Shown: positions 44,632-53,998 of the stretch, piece after piece | How positions within the stretch are numbered: position 1 is the first letter of the stretch | Layout: every line of letters starts with the position of its first letter | Source: Paracoccaceae bacterium | GTDB lineage: Bacteria > Pseudomonadota > Alphaproteobacteria > Rhodobacterales > Rhodobacteraceae | Reading direction: 5' to 3' | DNA: 64,000 nucleotides | Assembly: GCA_022822495.1 (NCBI GenBank) | Contig: JAJEBQ010000007.1 | Location: forward strand, 1 to 64,000 | Program-made: the position numbers and the translations under genes | The notes under the pieces: generated by a model | Told to the model about the DNA's origin: nothing | Database searches by the model: none | The model's input: the letters and a program-made list of their open reading frames with translations, nothing else

Positions 44632-45684
44632 ATGGCAGAGATTCAACTGCGAAATGTTACCAAAAAATGGGGTAGCTTTATTGGAGTTGAAAAATTTGAT
44701 TTAACCATAGCAGACAGGGAGTTTTTAGTACTCCTTGGTCCCTCGGGATGTGGCAAAACAACAACGATGAGAATGATTGCCGGATTGGAGGAGGTAAGCG
44801 AGGGAGAAGTAGTCATTGACGGCACGGTGGTTAATGACCTGGACCCCAAAGACCGCGATGTGGCGATGGTCTTTCAATCCTATGGCCTTTACCCAAACAT
44901 GAATGTTTATGAAAACATCAGATTCCCATTGAAAGTCCGGAAAATTGATCCCACGACGCATGAGGAGAGGGTCAATCGAGCAGCAACCATGGTTGAACTT
45001 ATGGAATTTTTGCATCGCAAACCAGCAGAATTATCAGGTGGACAAAGACAAAGGGTTGCCCTTGCTCGTGCCATTGTAAGAGAACCTAATGTGTTTCTGA
45101 TGGATGAGCCTCTTTCAAATCTTGATGCCAAACTACGCGTATCAACCCGGGCACAAATCAAGAACTTAAGTCATGAATTGCAGGTTACAACTGTTTATGT
45201 CACCCATGATCAAATCGAAGCCATGACCTTGGCTGATAGGGTTGTGGTCATGAATAAAGGGGTCGTGCAGCAGGTGGGGACGCCCGAGCAAATCTATGAC
45301 CGTCCTGCCAATACTTTTGTTGCAGGCTTTATCGGGTCACCGGCCATGAACCTTGTTGATGGGGTCATAACCAACAAGGTTTTTCAAGCGGAAGGAATAA
45401 GAATTGCAGAATTGCCGTATCCCGATGGCAACGTAACTATGGGATTTCGAGCCGAAGATGCGGGCCTTGTGGAGGAGGAAGGCGACATAAACGCTCCCAT
45501 TTTCACCATTGAGTTATTGGGGGATGCCACAATGCTGACCGTGAAAATAGCCAATACACTGGTATCGGTCAAAGCAAGGAAAGATTACAGGGCAGAAATA
45601 GGCGACAGAGTATCCATTTCTGTACCTGCACCTATTTGCCAAATGTTCGAAAGGGCATCTGGTAATGTTATATCGGTTAATTAA
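44632..45684 (+). CDS. Sugar ABC transporter ATP-binding protein (MalK/UgpC type)
   Basis: A 350-residue ATPase of the CUT1 family from the ATG giving MAEIQLRNVTKKWG. Walker A GPSGCGKTT, Q-loop MVFQSYGLYPNMNVYENI, signature LSGGQRQRVALARAIV, Walker B VFLMDEPLSNLDAKLR, and a C-terminal OB/TOBE regulatory domain after about residue 235 (GSPAMNLVDG). It is the first gene of the long operon and energises the two permeases downstream. Confidence 0.93.
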   Translation: MAEIQLRNVTKKWGSFIGVEKFDLTIADREFLVLLGPSGCGKTTTMRMIAGLEEVSEGEVVIDGTVVNDLDPKDRDVAMVFQSYGLYPNMNVYENIRFPLKVRKIDPTTHEERVNRAATMVELMEFLHRKPAELSGGQRQRVALARAIVREPNVFLMDEPLSNLDAKLRVSTRAQIKNLSHELQVTTVYVTHDQIEAMTLADRVVVMNKGVVQQVGTPEQIYDRPANTFVAGFIGSPAMNLVDGVITNKVFQAEGIRIAELPYPDGNVTMGFRAEDAGLVEEEGDINAPIFTIELLGDATMLTVKIANTLVSVKARKDYRAEIGDRVSISVPAPICQMFERASGNVISVN

Positions 45685-45758
45685 AAACCGAAATTTAAAC
45701 GACCCCAGGGTCATTAATCTCCCGAGTTAAAAAACTTGGGTGGAAAAGGAGGAAATAC

Positions 45759-46964
45759 ATGAAGAAATTTTGTGCCGCGATTATAACAGCACTTATGTTG
45801 CCCGGATCCTTATGGGCGGCTTGTGCGCACGACAATCAAATAGAAATCAAATCACTTTCAGCCGGATTCGAGGCTTGGAAGGCAGTAACTGATGCAATGG
45901 CCGAATGTGGTAATTTTCAGGCCGAATTGGACCAGGAGTTCAGAGACAAGCAAGTTGAAGCTTTTGCCGCTGACCCTTCGCTTTATCATATAGGTGGCGT
46001 ATCAAACTCAACCTTGGTTCCGCTGGTAAACAATAATCTTGTACGTCCGCTTGATGATCTCGTTGCCAAACATGGCAGTCATCTGTCAGAAAACCAGTTG
46101 ATCAGACAAAATGGTCAAGTTGTCGCTATCGCCATGATGGTTAACGCCCAACACCTGATGTACCGTCAAGATATTCTCGATGATCTGGGAATTGCGGAAC
46201 CAACAACCTATGATGAGGTTTTGGCAGCAGCAGCCCAAATTGCTGATGCGGGTGTCGTGGATTATCCGCTTGGTGCAACTTGGAAAACGGGTTTTAACAT
46301 TGCACTGGATTTTGTAAATCTGTTTCTGGGTGAAGGAGAAGCCCTTATTGGCGCTGATTTAATGCCAACAATCAACAATGAAACCGGTATGCAGGTTCTT
46401 GCAACCATGGGGCGCTTGAAAGAGTTTATGGACCCAGAAATTCTGGTTTCAGATTCAACGTATGTCCAACAACAATTCCAGCAGGGCAAGATTGCCATGG
46501 CCAATTTGTGGGCGAGTAGAGCTGCAGCGATGGATGATGAAGCAGAGAGTCAGGTGGTCGGAAAGGTAACAATGGCTTCAGCTCCCATGGGGTCTGTGCG
46601 ACCAGCCTCAACCTTATGGTGGGATGGAACCGTTATTGCTGCCAATATTACTGATGAAGAAGCAGAAGCAGCCTTCCAGTTGATCATGGAAGGAATGGAT
46701 TCTGAAATGGTTCAGGCTAATAACGATGCTGCCATTTGGATCATTGATGGGTTTGTTCCCGGTAAGAGTGCTGCCGGAGCGTTTGCAACAGCCGCTAATG
46801 GTGCCGCTCCCTATCCAGCAAGTACAGAATTTGGTATTATTTTTAATGCCCTGGGTAATGGTCTTGCAGCCTATGTTACCGGTGAAAAAGATGCTGCAAC
46901 CACTTTGGCTGATATTGAGAATGAATACCTTGTAGGTGCCAGAGAAGCAGGCTTAATACAATAG
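45759..46964 (+). CDS. ABC transporter sugar-binding protein (CUT1 family)
   Basis: A 401-residue periplasmic binding protein with a signal peptide ending near residue 20 (GSLWA). A strong AAGGAGG ribosome site precedes it. The folded part has typical features of extracellular solute-binding protein family 1, such as YRQDILDDLGIAEPTTYDEV and the FQQGKIAMANLWASRAAAM hinge region. Ligand unknown. Followed by a strong stem-loop before the permease genes, the usual way to express receptor in excess. Confidence 0.9.
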   Translation: MKKFCAAIITALMLPGSLWAACAHDNQIEIKSLSAGFEAWKAVTDAMAECGNFQAELDQEFRDKQVEAFAADPSLYHIGGVSNSTLVPLVNNNLVRPLDDLVAKHGSHLSENQLIRQNGQVVAIAMMVNAQHLMYRQDILDDLGIAEPTTYDEVLAAAAQIADAGVVDYPLGATWKTGFNIALDFVNLFLGEGEALIGADLMPTINNETGMQVLATMGRLKEFMDPEILVSDSTYVQQQFQQGKIAMANLWASRAAAMDDEAESQVVGKVTMASAPMGSVRPASTLWWDGTVIAANITDEEAEAAFQLIMEGMDSEMVQANNDAAIWIIDGFVPGKSAAGAFATAANGAAPYPASTEFGIIFNALGNGLAAYVTGEKDAATTLADIENEYLVGAREAGLIQ

Positions 46965-46976
46965 TTGAAATGTATT

Positions 46977-47006
46977 CGGAGGTGGATTTGCCACCTCCGG
47001 TTTTTG
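46977..47006 (+). terminator. Stem-loop with T-run after the binding-protein gene
   Basis: A perfect 9-bp GC-rich stem CGGAGGTGG / CCACCTCCG with a 5-base loop, followed by GTTTTTGG, 13 bases after the stop. It looks like an intrinsic terminator that is probably leaky, since the permease genes begin only 25 bases later. Confidence 0.8.
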
Positions 47007-47030
47007 GTTTAAAAACAAGGAAACTTTTGG

Positions 47031-48056
47031 GTGAAGTTCAGAGTTTTTGCTGCTTTTGCCGGTCCCTCACTGCTACTCATGCTGTGCTTTATAGCAATCC
47101 CATTGGTGAACGTATTTATTCAAAGTTTCTATAACACCCAAACCATATTTGAAACCATTGAAATAGAGTCCTGTACACCGGGCTTTGGTACATCAACTTG
47201 TGTGACCGAGACTGCGACGCGTCCAGTTTTGGGTGAAGATGGCAAAGCTCTTGAAAGAACACTTTTTGTCGGATGGGAAAGTTACACCAATATTCTCAAG
47301 CCAAGCCAGGCTTGGAATGCTGTCAAGCAATTCAGTTGGTCTGGTTTGATGGCAATTGATTTTTGGAAGGCCCTCAGATTTACCCTTACCTTTACCCTTA
47401 TTTCCCTACCCTTGGTTATTGGTCTGGGCCTGGTCATTGCCCTTAGTGTTAATAGTCTGGCCAAATCAATCAAGGGGCAGATTATTTTCGTTTCCTTACT
47501 ACCCTTCATTATCACCCCAGTTATAGGAGCCCTATCGATCCGGTGGTTGTTTATCGGTGATGGTATCCTCACGGCCATGCTTGAATGGTGGTTGCAAATT
47601 GACATTGCAATGTTTGCCCAGGCCTGGACGATTGAAATGATGATGTTGTTTTATCGGGTCTGGCATGTCGCTCCGTTCGCGTTTGTTGTTTTTTATGCCG
47701 GTTTACAAACAGTAAACAATGATACCCTTGAGAGTGCTATCATTGACGGTGCAAGTCGGTTTGAACGTTTGCGATATGTCGTTATCCCTCACCTTATGCC
47801 TCTGATTGTTTTTGTTTCCCTAATCCATTTGATGGATAGTTACAGGGTCTTTGAAGAAATTGTTGGGTTCTCTTCACAGGCCCATGTGATTTCCTTGCAA
47901 TGGCTTACTTATGATTTTCTCGTACCGGATGAATCTGGAAATCGTGCCATTTCAAGAGCATCGGCCAGTTCAATGTTGACAATGGTTGGGATTGTTATTT
48001 TGTTAATACCTCTTCTTCGAAAGACTTGGAATGACCATAAATCAAGGGTATTGTAA
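47031..48056 (+). CDS. Sugar ABC transporter permease (MalF/UgpA type)
   Basis: A 341-residue permease starting at GTG. Six helices with a periplasmic insert after the first (about residues 35-95, containing several Cys and charged residues), and the coupling EAA loop DGASRFERLRYVVIPHLMPL near residue 241. Its stop overlaps the ATG of the second permease by one base (TAATG). Confidence 0.92.
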   Translation: MKFRVFAAFAGPSLLLMLCFIAIPLVNVFIQSFYNTQTIFETIEIESCTPGFGTSTCVTETATRPVLGEDGKALERTLFVGWESYTNILKPSQAWNAVKQFSWSGLMAIDFWKALRFTLTFTLISLPLVIGLGLVIALSVNSLAKSIKGQIIFVSLLPFIITPVIGALSIRWLFIGDGILTAMLEWWLQIDIAMFAQAWTIEMMMLFYRVWHVAPFAFVVFYAGLQTVNNDTLESAIIDGASRFERLRYVVIPHLMPLIVFVSLIHLMDSYRVFEEIVGFSSQAHVISLQWLTYDFLVPDESGNRAISRASASSMLTMVGIVILLIPLLRKTWNDHKSRVL

Positions 48057-49213
48057 TGACAATCCCTAAAGCATTGCAAATGTCTCTGGGCCTGAGGATG
48101 ACAACTGTTGGGTTTATTGTGTGCTGGTGTCTGATTGCAGCTTTTCCCATATTTTGGATTGCGGTAATGAGTTTCAAGGAACCTCTCGATTCATTTGCAT
48201 CAAACCCATTGAGTGTCATCTTTGGACCGTCAACTCGGGCAAGTGGCAAAGGTTTGTCAATTTTCGATATTATCATTGGTCTAGGGGTCATATATCTGAT
48301 CTATCGTTTTTCCATAAACTTGCTTCCGAAGTGGATCAAACAATTAATACCCGCCAACCTCTCAGTCTTTGGATGGTTGATTGGATCTTTGGCCATAGCT
48401 TTGGGAGTGGTTATTGTTTTTGGTGTATTGGTCCCTCCTGTGCTTTCCTTTGTCAATGGTTTTACTGGTTTCCTGGGAACCCCCTTGATTGGCTTCACGA
48501 CAGAGCATTATCAAGCTGTCTGGGTTGATAATGAATTCTACAGAAATTTCATTAATTCACTGATTGTTACGACTGGGGTTGTGACAATTTCACTTACAGT
48601 CGGCGCCCTTGCCGGTTATGGTTTGGCCCGGTCTGGTTCAAACATGGCCTTTTGGATTTTAATCGCAGCGCTTATCTTTAGGGCTCTTCCTCATTCCGTT
48701 CTGGTATCCGGTTATTTACCAGTTTTTGTTAATTCAGCCGAATATCTCAGACCCATACTTGGTGAACATGCCCCAACATTTTATGGCCAGCCCCTGGCTG
48801 TTATCATGGTACTTGTGGCGATTAACCAACCCTTTACAATTTGGATGTTACGATCGTTTTTTCAAAATATTCCCACGGAACTTGATGAATCTGCTCGTGT
48901 TGATGGATGTACACATTTTCAAGCTTTCAGGTGGGTCATCATGCCAATCATGTGGCCCGGGGTCATTACCACCGGCTTGTTCAGTTTTCTTTTGGCCTAT
49001 AATGATTTTTTGGTAACTTCTCTTCTTCTTGACGCCCAAAACCAGACTATGGTTCCGGCCATCGCGGGTTACTTTAACCGAGAGACAACAACAACAGATC
49101 AGGTCGAAGCAGTTGCTGCCGCCGTTTCCATTACCGCACCTCTCTTTTTATTGGTTATGGTATTTCAAAGGCAGATTGTCAGTGGTTTGACGGCCGGTGC
49201 TGTTAAGGGTTAG
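48056..49213 (+). CDS. Sugar ABC transporter permease (MalG type)
   Basis: A 385-residue permease, about 100 residues longer than usual for MalG-type subunits. The extra length is an inserted hydrophobic region of two helices between helix 1 and the core (about residues 65-140). The EAA loop DGCTHFQAFRWVIMPIMWPG is near residue 281. It completes the importer with the ATPase, receptor and MalF-type subunit. Confidence 0.92.
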   Translation: MTIPKALQMSLGLRMTTVGFIVCWCLIAAFPIFWIAVMSFKEPLDSFASNPLSVIFGPSTRASGKGLSIFDIIIGLGVIYLIYRFSINLLPKWIKQLIPANLSVFGWLIGSLAIALGVVIVFGVLVPPVLSFVNGFTGFLGTPLIGFTTEHYQAVWVDNEFYRNFINSLIVTTGVVTISLTVGALAGYGLARSGSNMAFWILIAALIFRALPHSVLVSGYLPVFVNSAEYLRPILGEHAPTFYGQPLAVIMVLVAINQPFTIWMLRSFFQNIPTELDESARVDGCTHFQAFRWVIMPIMWPGVITTGLFSFLLAYNDFLVTSLLLDAQNQTMVPAIAGYFNRETTTTDQVEAVAAAVSITAPLFLLVMVFQRQIVSGLTAGAVKG

Positions 49214-49216
49214 GGT

Positions 49217-49792
49217 GTGTACAATGGTTGTAAAGGAAAAAGAGAGTTAATCTTGGCCGGTAAACGTCCTCAGCAAGCTGTTCTGACAAGGAACACAGAT
49301 TTTTCGAAGACCGCCGAGACGAGAGCGGTCATTACGGAAATGGTAGATGGTTTGAATGATCATCGAATAGAGGATATAGGTGATTTTTTTGCTGAAGATT
49401 TCAGATGGATGGGGAATTATGGATGTGGGACCAAGAATGGCTTGAGGGAGTTCCAGGAAAATTGGCAAAAACCATTCCAGGCAGCCTTTTCAGATAAAGT
49501 CTGTATTGATGAAGCACGTTTATTTATGGGCGAGTGGGGTGCAGCATTTGGCCGTCAGGAGGCCATTCATACTGGCGAATTTATGGGTTTTAAACCGACA
49601 GGTAAAAAAGTAGAAATCAGATATATGGATTTTTGGAAAGTGGTGAATAAGAAAATAGTGGATAATTGGGTTATGGTTGACTTCCCATTTGTACTTAAGC
49701 AAATCGGAGTTGACATATTTAACGGAGAAGGTTGGGAGGAGTTTGATTTAGGAAACAAAAAGCCTCCCAAACCAATAAGGGAGGAAAATTGA
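49217..49792 (+). CDS. SnoaL-like (NTF2-fold) protein
   Basis: A single NTF2-fold domain protein of up to 191 residues. The fold is suggested by the pattern MVDGLNDHRIEDIGDFFAEDFRWMG followed by a helix-strand run ending in KKIVDNWVMVDFPFVLKQIG. It starts at GTG 3 bases after the permease gene, or at TTG 49253 (LAGKRPQ), which has AGAGAG ahead. SnoaL-like proteins act as isomerases, cyclases or dehydratases or bind small ligands. It is one of two such genes in this operon. Confidence 0.75.
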   Translation: MYNGCKGKRELILAGKRPQQAVLTRNTDFSKTAETRAVITEMVDGLNDHRIEDIGDFFAEDFRWMGNYGCGTKNGLREFQENWQKPFQAAFSDKVCIDEARLFMGEWGAAFGRQEAIHTGEFMGFKPTGKKVEIRYMDFWKVVNKKIVDNWVMVDFPFVLKQIGVDIFNGEGWEEFDLGNKKPPKPIREEN

Positions 49793-49793
49793 G

Positions 49794-51110
49794 TTGAGCA
49801 TAGAATTATTAAAGGATGGTATTTCAGAAGCTCAAAAGAGCCAGAATGATAAGACAACCCGTGAAATAGTATCTGGGATTTTGAATGACATAAACGATAA
49901 AGGGGATAAGGCTGTCAGGGAGTATTCCAAAAAGCTGGATAATTATTCGCCACCTTCTTTTCGTCTTTCCAAGATGGAAATCAAGTCTTGTGTAGATCAA
50001 TTGTCTGATCAGGTCATTCATGACATTAAATTTGCTCAAACCCAAGTCAGGGAATTTGCCCAAGCACAGAAAAATGCCCTGCAGGATATTGAAGTTGAGC
50101 CAATACCCGGGGTCATACTTGGACATAAAAACATACCGGTTCAATCAGTGGGGTGTTATGTTCCAGGTGGTAAATACCCTATGGTTGCTTCGGCCCACAT
50201 GTCGGTGTTGACTGCATCAGTTGCTGGAGTGCCTAGAATAGTAGCATCAACACCGCCTTATGAGGGGAGACTTATACCAGCGGTAATTGCAGCCATTCAT
50301 TTTGGTGGTGCACATGAAATCTACATTGTCGGAGGTGCCCAGGCAATTGGTATGTTAGCCTTTGGTACGGAATCGGTTTCACCTGTTGATATGGTTGTTG
50401 GACCAGGTAATGCCTTTGTAGCTGAAGCCAAACGGCAGGTATTTGGCCCAATAGGGATTGACTTGTTTGCCGGACCTACTGAAACCATGATCATCGCGGA
50501 TGAAACGGTTGATGCTGAAGTATGTGCAACTGATTTGTTGGGACAGGCTGAACATGGGATCAACTCACCTGCGGTGCTGGTAACCAACAGTCGAAATCTG
50601 GCCGAGGGTACGCTGAAGGAAATCGACCGAATCTTGGATATTCTGCCAACAGCAAATCTGGCTGGCCAAAGCTGGCAAAATTACGGCCAGGTATTCCTTT
50701 GTGATACCTATGAAGAGATGTTACAGGTAGCTAATGAGTTGGCTTCTGAACATGTTCAGGTAATGACTGATCGGGACGATTGGTTTCTGGAGAAGATGAC
50801 TTCCTATGGCGCACTGTTTTTGGGTCCAAGAACAAACGTTGCTAATGGCGACAAGGTCATAGGCACTAATCATACTCTTCCAACCAAGGGTGCTGGAAAG
50901 TATACTGGAGGATTATGGGTAGGCAAATTTTTGAAAACGCACAGTTATCAAAAGATCGTCAGTGATGAAGCCGCAACTTTCGTGGGAGAGTATTGTTCAA
51001 GGCTCTGTCACTTGGAGGGATTTGTCGGGCATGCTGAACAGGCGAATCTCAGGTTGCGCAGGTATGGAGGGTTAAATATACCGTATGGGAAACCGCCTTC
51101 AGTTGTTTAG
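49794..51110 (+). CDS. HisD-family NAD-dependent dehydrogenase (HpsN/sulfopropanediol dehydrogenase-like)
   Basis: A 438-residue zinc enzyme of the histidinol dehydrogenase fold that oxidises a primary alcohol to an acid in two NAD steps. Ligand and catalytic residues are seen in LLGQAEHGINSPA, ELASEHVQVM, GTNHTLPT and LEGFVGHAEQANLRLRR. The VGCYVPGGKYPMVASAHMSV segment and lack of his neighbours match the HpsN branch (2,3-dihydroxypropane-1-sulfonate dehydrogenase) rather than biosynthetic HisD. With a sugar transporter ahead the substrate may be another polyol or amino alcohol. The start is a TTG overlapping the previous gene's TGA region. Confidence 0.85.
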   Translation: MSIELLKDGISEAQKSQNDKTTREIVSGILNDINDKGDKAVREYSKKLDNYSPPSFRLSKMEIKSCVDQLSDQVIHDIKFAQTQVREFAQAQKNALQDIEVEPIPGVILGHKNIPVQSVGCYVPGGKYPMVASAHMSVLTASVAGVPRIVASTPPYEGRLIPAVIAAIHFGGAHEIYIVGGAQAIGMLAFGTESVSPVDMVVGPGNAFVAEAKRQVFGPIGIDLFAGPTETMIIADETVDAEVCATDLLGQAEHGINSPAVLVTNSRNLAEGTLKEIDRILDILPTANLAGQSWQNYGQVFLCDTYEEMLQVANELASEHVQVMTDRDDWFLEKMTSYGALFLGPRTNVANGDKVIGTNHTLPTKGAGKYTGGLWVGKFLKTHSYQKIVSDEAATFVGEYCSRLCHLEGFVGHAEQANLRLRRYGGLNIPYGKPPSVV

Positions 51111-51134
51111 TACGACATTGGATTTAACGAAGAA

Positions 51135-51896
51135 ATGAGTATCCCCAAAACACCCTCATTCAGGTTGGATAACAAAAAAGCCCTCGTGGTCGGTGGTAGC
51201 CAGGGGATTGGGTTGGCTTGCACCTCTGCACTGGCCGAAGCAGGTGCCAAGGTGATGATGTGTTCCAGGAATACAGGCAAAATCGCTAGTGTGGTTGCAG
51301 AATTTAATGCTCTGGGCTTCAAGGTATCAGGTTATAAACTTGATGTTTCGAGCGTTCAGGAGATAAAAAATTTCTTTCAAGAGTTTGGCCCCTTCAATAT
51401 TCTTGTCAACTCAGCTGGTATGGCTCGTCATACCTCAGCATTTGAAGCAAATGATGCAGATTTTGACAGGGTCATGGATGTCAATGCAAGGGGGGCTTAT
51501 TTCGTTGCAACCGAAGCCGCACGGGGAATGGTGGAATTGGGTGGAGGTTCCATAATTCAAATTTCAAGCCAAATGGGATTGGTAGGAGGTTTGGATCGGA
51601 CGGTTTATTGTGCTTCCAAGCATGCTGTTGAAGGTATGACCAAGGCCATGGCCATAGAGTGGGCAGACACCAAAATAAGGGTCAATAGTATTTGTCCAAC
51701 CTTCATCAAGACAGAATTAACAAGAGATACGTTGAAGGACCACGACAAGGTTGCGTGGATTAAATCAAAAATCAAACTCGGGCGATTGGGCAAGCTTGAG
51801 GATATAATGGGAGCAGTTGTTTTTCTTGCTTCCGATGCCTCCTCTTTGGTTACGGGAACCAACATTGTCATTGATGGCGGTTGGACAGCAGGATAG
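51135..51896 (+). CDS. Short-chain dehydrogenase/reductase
   Basis: A classical SDR of 253 residues: cofactor loop GGSQGIGLACTSALAEAG, NSAG after strand 4, catalytic Ser in IIQISSQMG and Tyr/Lys in VYCASKHAVEG, and a C-terminal TGTNIVIDGGWTAG. It lies between the HisD-like gene and the LacI regulator and may oxidise the secondary alcohol or epimerise the same substrate. Confidence 0.9.
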   Translation: MSIPKTPSFRLDNKKALVVGGSQGIGLACTSALAEAGAKVMMCSRNTGKIASVVAEFNALGFKVSGYKLDVSSVQEIKNFFQEFGPFNILVNSAGMARHTSAFEANDADFDRVMDVNARGAYFVATEAARGMVELGGGSIIQISSQMGLVGGLDRTVYCASKHAVEGMTKAMAIEWADTKIRVNSICPTFIKTELTRDTLKDHDKVAWIKSKIKLGRLGKLEDIMGAVVFLASDASSLVTGTNIVIDGGWTAG

Positions 51897-51928
51897 AATA
51901 TTCATGAAATCGCCATTAAGTCAGAGAA

Positions 51929-52945
51929 ATGAGTAAAGTTACTTCACTTGATGTCGCCAGGAAAGCTGGTGTTAGCCAGTCCGCCGTAAGCCGAACCTTT
52001 ACTGAGGGAGCTTCGGTATCTCCGGTAATGGCAAACAAGGTGCTCAAGGCGGCTAATGAATTGGATTACAGACCCAATATTCTGGCCCGATCACTCATAA
52101 CAGGCAGATCAAGAATTATCGCTTTGGTTGTTGGCTATCTTGAAAACCAGTTCTATCCTGATGCTCTGGAAAAACTATCCAGGGCTTTGAAGGAAAAAGG
52201 CTATCATATTCTCGTTTTTTTCGCTTCGAACGATTCCGAGAAAGAAGCCCAAAAAGTCGTTGATGAGCTGATTGACTATCAAGTGGATGGTATTATTGCA
52301 GCTTCCGTTTCGCTGTCACATAGTTTGGCTGATAGGTGCAAGAAACAAAACATACCAATCATGTTGTTTAACAGAAGACAGGCAAACCGATCCTTGTCTT
52401 ACGTTACTTCTGCTAATTTTAAAGGAGGGCAAAAAGCAACTGAGTATTTAATTGCAACTGGATGCCGAAGACTGGCACATGTTTCGGGATGGGTTGAAAC
52501 ATCCACAGGTAAGGAACGGGCAGAAGGGTTTAAATATGCACTCAAGAAATTTGGTATCAACCCAGTAGGTATCATTGATGGCATGTACAATCAGAAAATG
52601 GCCATCAAAGCCACAAAAACCTTATTCTCAAAAATGCCTAATTCGCCTGATGCAATATTTGTCGGAAATGACCACATGGCATTCTCCGTGATGGATACTG
52701 TTAGATACGAAATGGGATTGAAAGTCCCAGAAGATGTTTCCATCGTAGGATATGATGATGTTCCGTTATCAGCTTGGCCTGCGTATAATCTTACCACAGT
52801 CAGGCAGCCGATTAACAAGATGATTCAAGCAACAATTAGGGGATTAATGAATTTGATCGAAAATGATTATGCAAAACCCACCCATGTAAAAATCGAGGGA
52901 GAATTGGTTTTAAGGGGTTCAACAGAAAACAGACTAAGGCAGTAA
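51929..52945 (+). CDS. LacI-family transcriptional regulator
   Basis: A 338-residue LacI/GalR-type regulator. The N-terminal helix-turn-helix is SLDVARKAGVSQSAVSRTF, with the hinge YRPNILARSLITGRS, followed by a periplasmic-binding-protein-like sensor domain (residues about 60-335). It is embedded in the operon it probably controls; a LacI-type palindrome lies before the first gene at 44531. Confidence 0.92.
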   Translation: MSKVTSLDVARKAGVSQSAVSRTFTEGASVSPVMANKVLKAANELDYRPNILARSLITGRSRIIALVVGYLENQFYPDALEKLSRALKEKGYHILVFFASNDSEKEAQKVVDELIDYQVDGIIAASVSLSHSLADRCKKQNIPIMLFNRRQANRSLSYVTSANFKGGQKATEYLIATGCRRLAHVSGWVETSTGKERAEGFKYALKKFGINPVGIIDGMYNQKMAIKATKTLFSKMPNSPDAIFVGNDHMAFSVMDTVRYEMGLKVPEDVSIVGYDDVPLSAWPAYNLTTVRQPINKMIQATIRGLMNLIENDYAKPTHVKIEGELVLRGSTENRLRQ

Positions 52946-52948
52946 ATT

Positions 52949-53998
52949 ATGAATAAAAATACACCAAATTACGTTACATTCCCTGATTATATCTTGGGAA
53001 TTACCTATGAAATATGGGAAGAAAGAGGAATAAACAAAATACGGGATTATTATCATCGAGATACCATAGTGCGGTCCGCAGATGGTGTCATTGAAGGAAA
53101 TGATACGGTTATCAGGGCAACCCGTGAAACATTGGCAGAATTTCCCGACAGAGTTTTGCTCGGTGAAGATGTCATTTGGACTCAAATTGACAAGAACAGC
53201 TGGTATTCCTCACATCGCATCTTGTCCAAGGCAACTCATCTCGGAAGTGGAAAGTATGGCACGCCAACCAACAAGGAAGTGGTCTATCGGACCATTGCCG
53301 ACTGTCATGCGGTCAAGCATCCTGAGTTCGGTTGGGTAATTAATGATGAATGGTTGGTACGGGACCAGGGTGCAATCTACAAGCAATTGGGTTTGTCTTA
53401 TGAACGAGATCAATTTATTCGTCATCCCCTGATAGATGATGAAGATCTCCTGGGAGCCGAGTTAGATGGTCCATATATGGGTACAGGGAATAATGCCAAA
53501 CCTGGCTTGATGTATGAGGAAATACTGCAAAAAGTAATGAGTGGTGAGGTTTCAATTGTTGCGAAGATGTATGATCGCTCCTGCCAGTTGGAGTTGGGTG
53601 AAGGAAAAACGGTCCATGGAATTGATGAGGCAGAAAAATTCTGGATATCATTAAGAGCATCGTTTCCAGATTCTGATTTTTGTATTGATCATCGTATTGG
53701 TCAGATTGAAGATGGGAAACCTCCTAGGTCGGCTGTTCGATGGCGCCTTCGAGGCGAACATAGTGGTTATGGTTTGTTTGGTCCCCCCAGCGGTCAAATT
53801 GTTGATATTATGGGCATCTGTCACACTGAATTTGGTCATTCTGGTATAACCAGAGATTTTATTCTGTTAGATTATGTCTCCATCTGGAAACAAATCGGCT
53901 TAGGGGAACTGGATACTGATATTAACTACGATTTGGGTGATGACAATGATGATCTGGATTATGGTTTAGATATTGATGAAGAGGATGATGAAGAATAA
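52949..53998 (+). CDS. Tandem SnoaL-like protein with acidic tail
   Basis: A 349-residue protein with two NTF2/SnoaL-like domains: residues about 15-145 (IRDYYHRDTIVRSADGVIEG ... GWVINDEWLVRD) and about 190-325 (VAKMYDRSCQLELGEGKTVH ... RDFILLDYVSIWKQIGL). The last 30 residues are almost all Asp/Glu (LGDDNDDLDYGLDIDEEDDEE region), which is rare in bacteria. It starts three bases after the regulator gene. Function unknown; possibly a lyase, hydratase or ligand carrier in the operon's pathway. Confidence 0.75.
   Translation: MNKNTPNYVTFPDYILGITYEIWEERGINKIRDYYHRDTIVRSADGVIEGNDTVIRATRETLAEFPDRVLLGEDVIWTQIDKNSWYSSHRILSKATHLGSGKYGTPTNKEVVYRTIADCHAVKHPEFGWVINDEWLVRDQGAIYKQLGLSYERDQFIRHPLIDDEDLLGAELDGPYMGTGNNAKPGLMYEEILQKVMSGEVSIVAKMYDRSCQLELGEGKTVHGIDEAEKFWISLRASFPDSDFCIDHRIGQIEDGKPPRSAVRWRLRGEHSGYGLFGPPSGQIVDIMGICHTEFGHSGITRDFILLDYVSIWKQIGLGELDTDINYDLGDDNDDLDYGLDIDEEDDEE

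Noticed and set aside
49794-51110. Annotating the HisD-fold gene as histidine biosynthesis hisD
   Set aside because: No other his gene is near, and the segments around the active site and operon context fit the HpsN-type branch.
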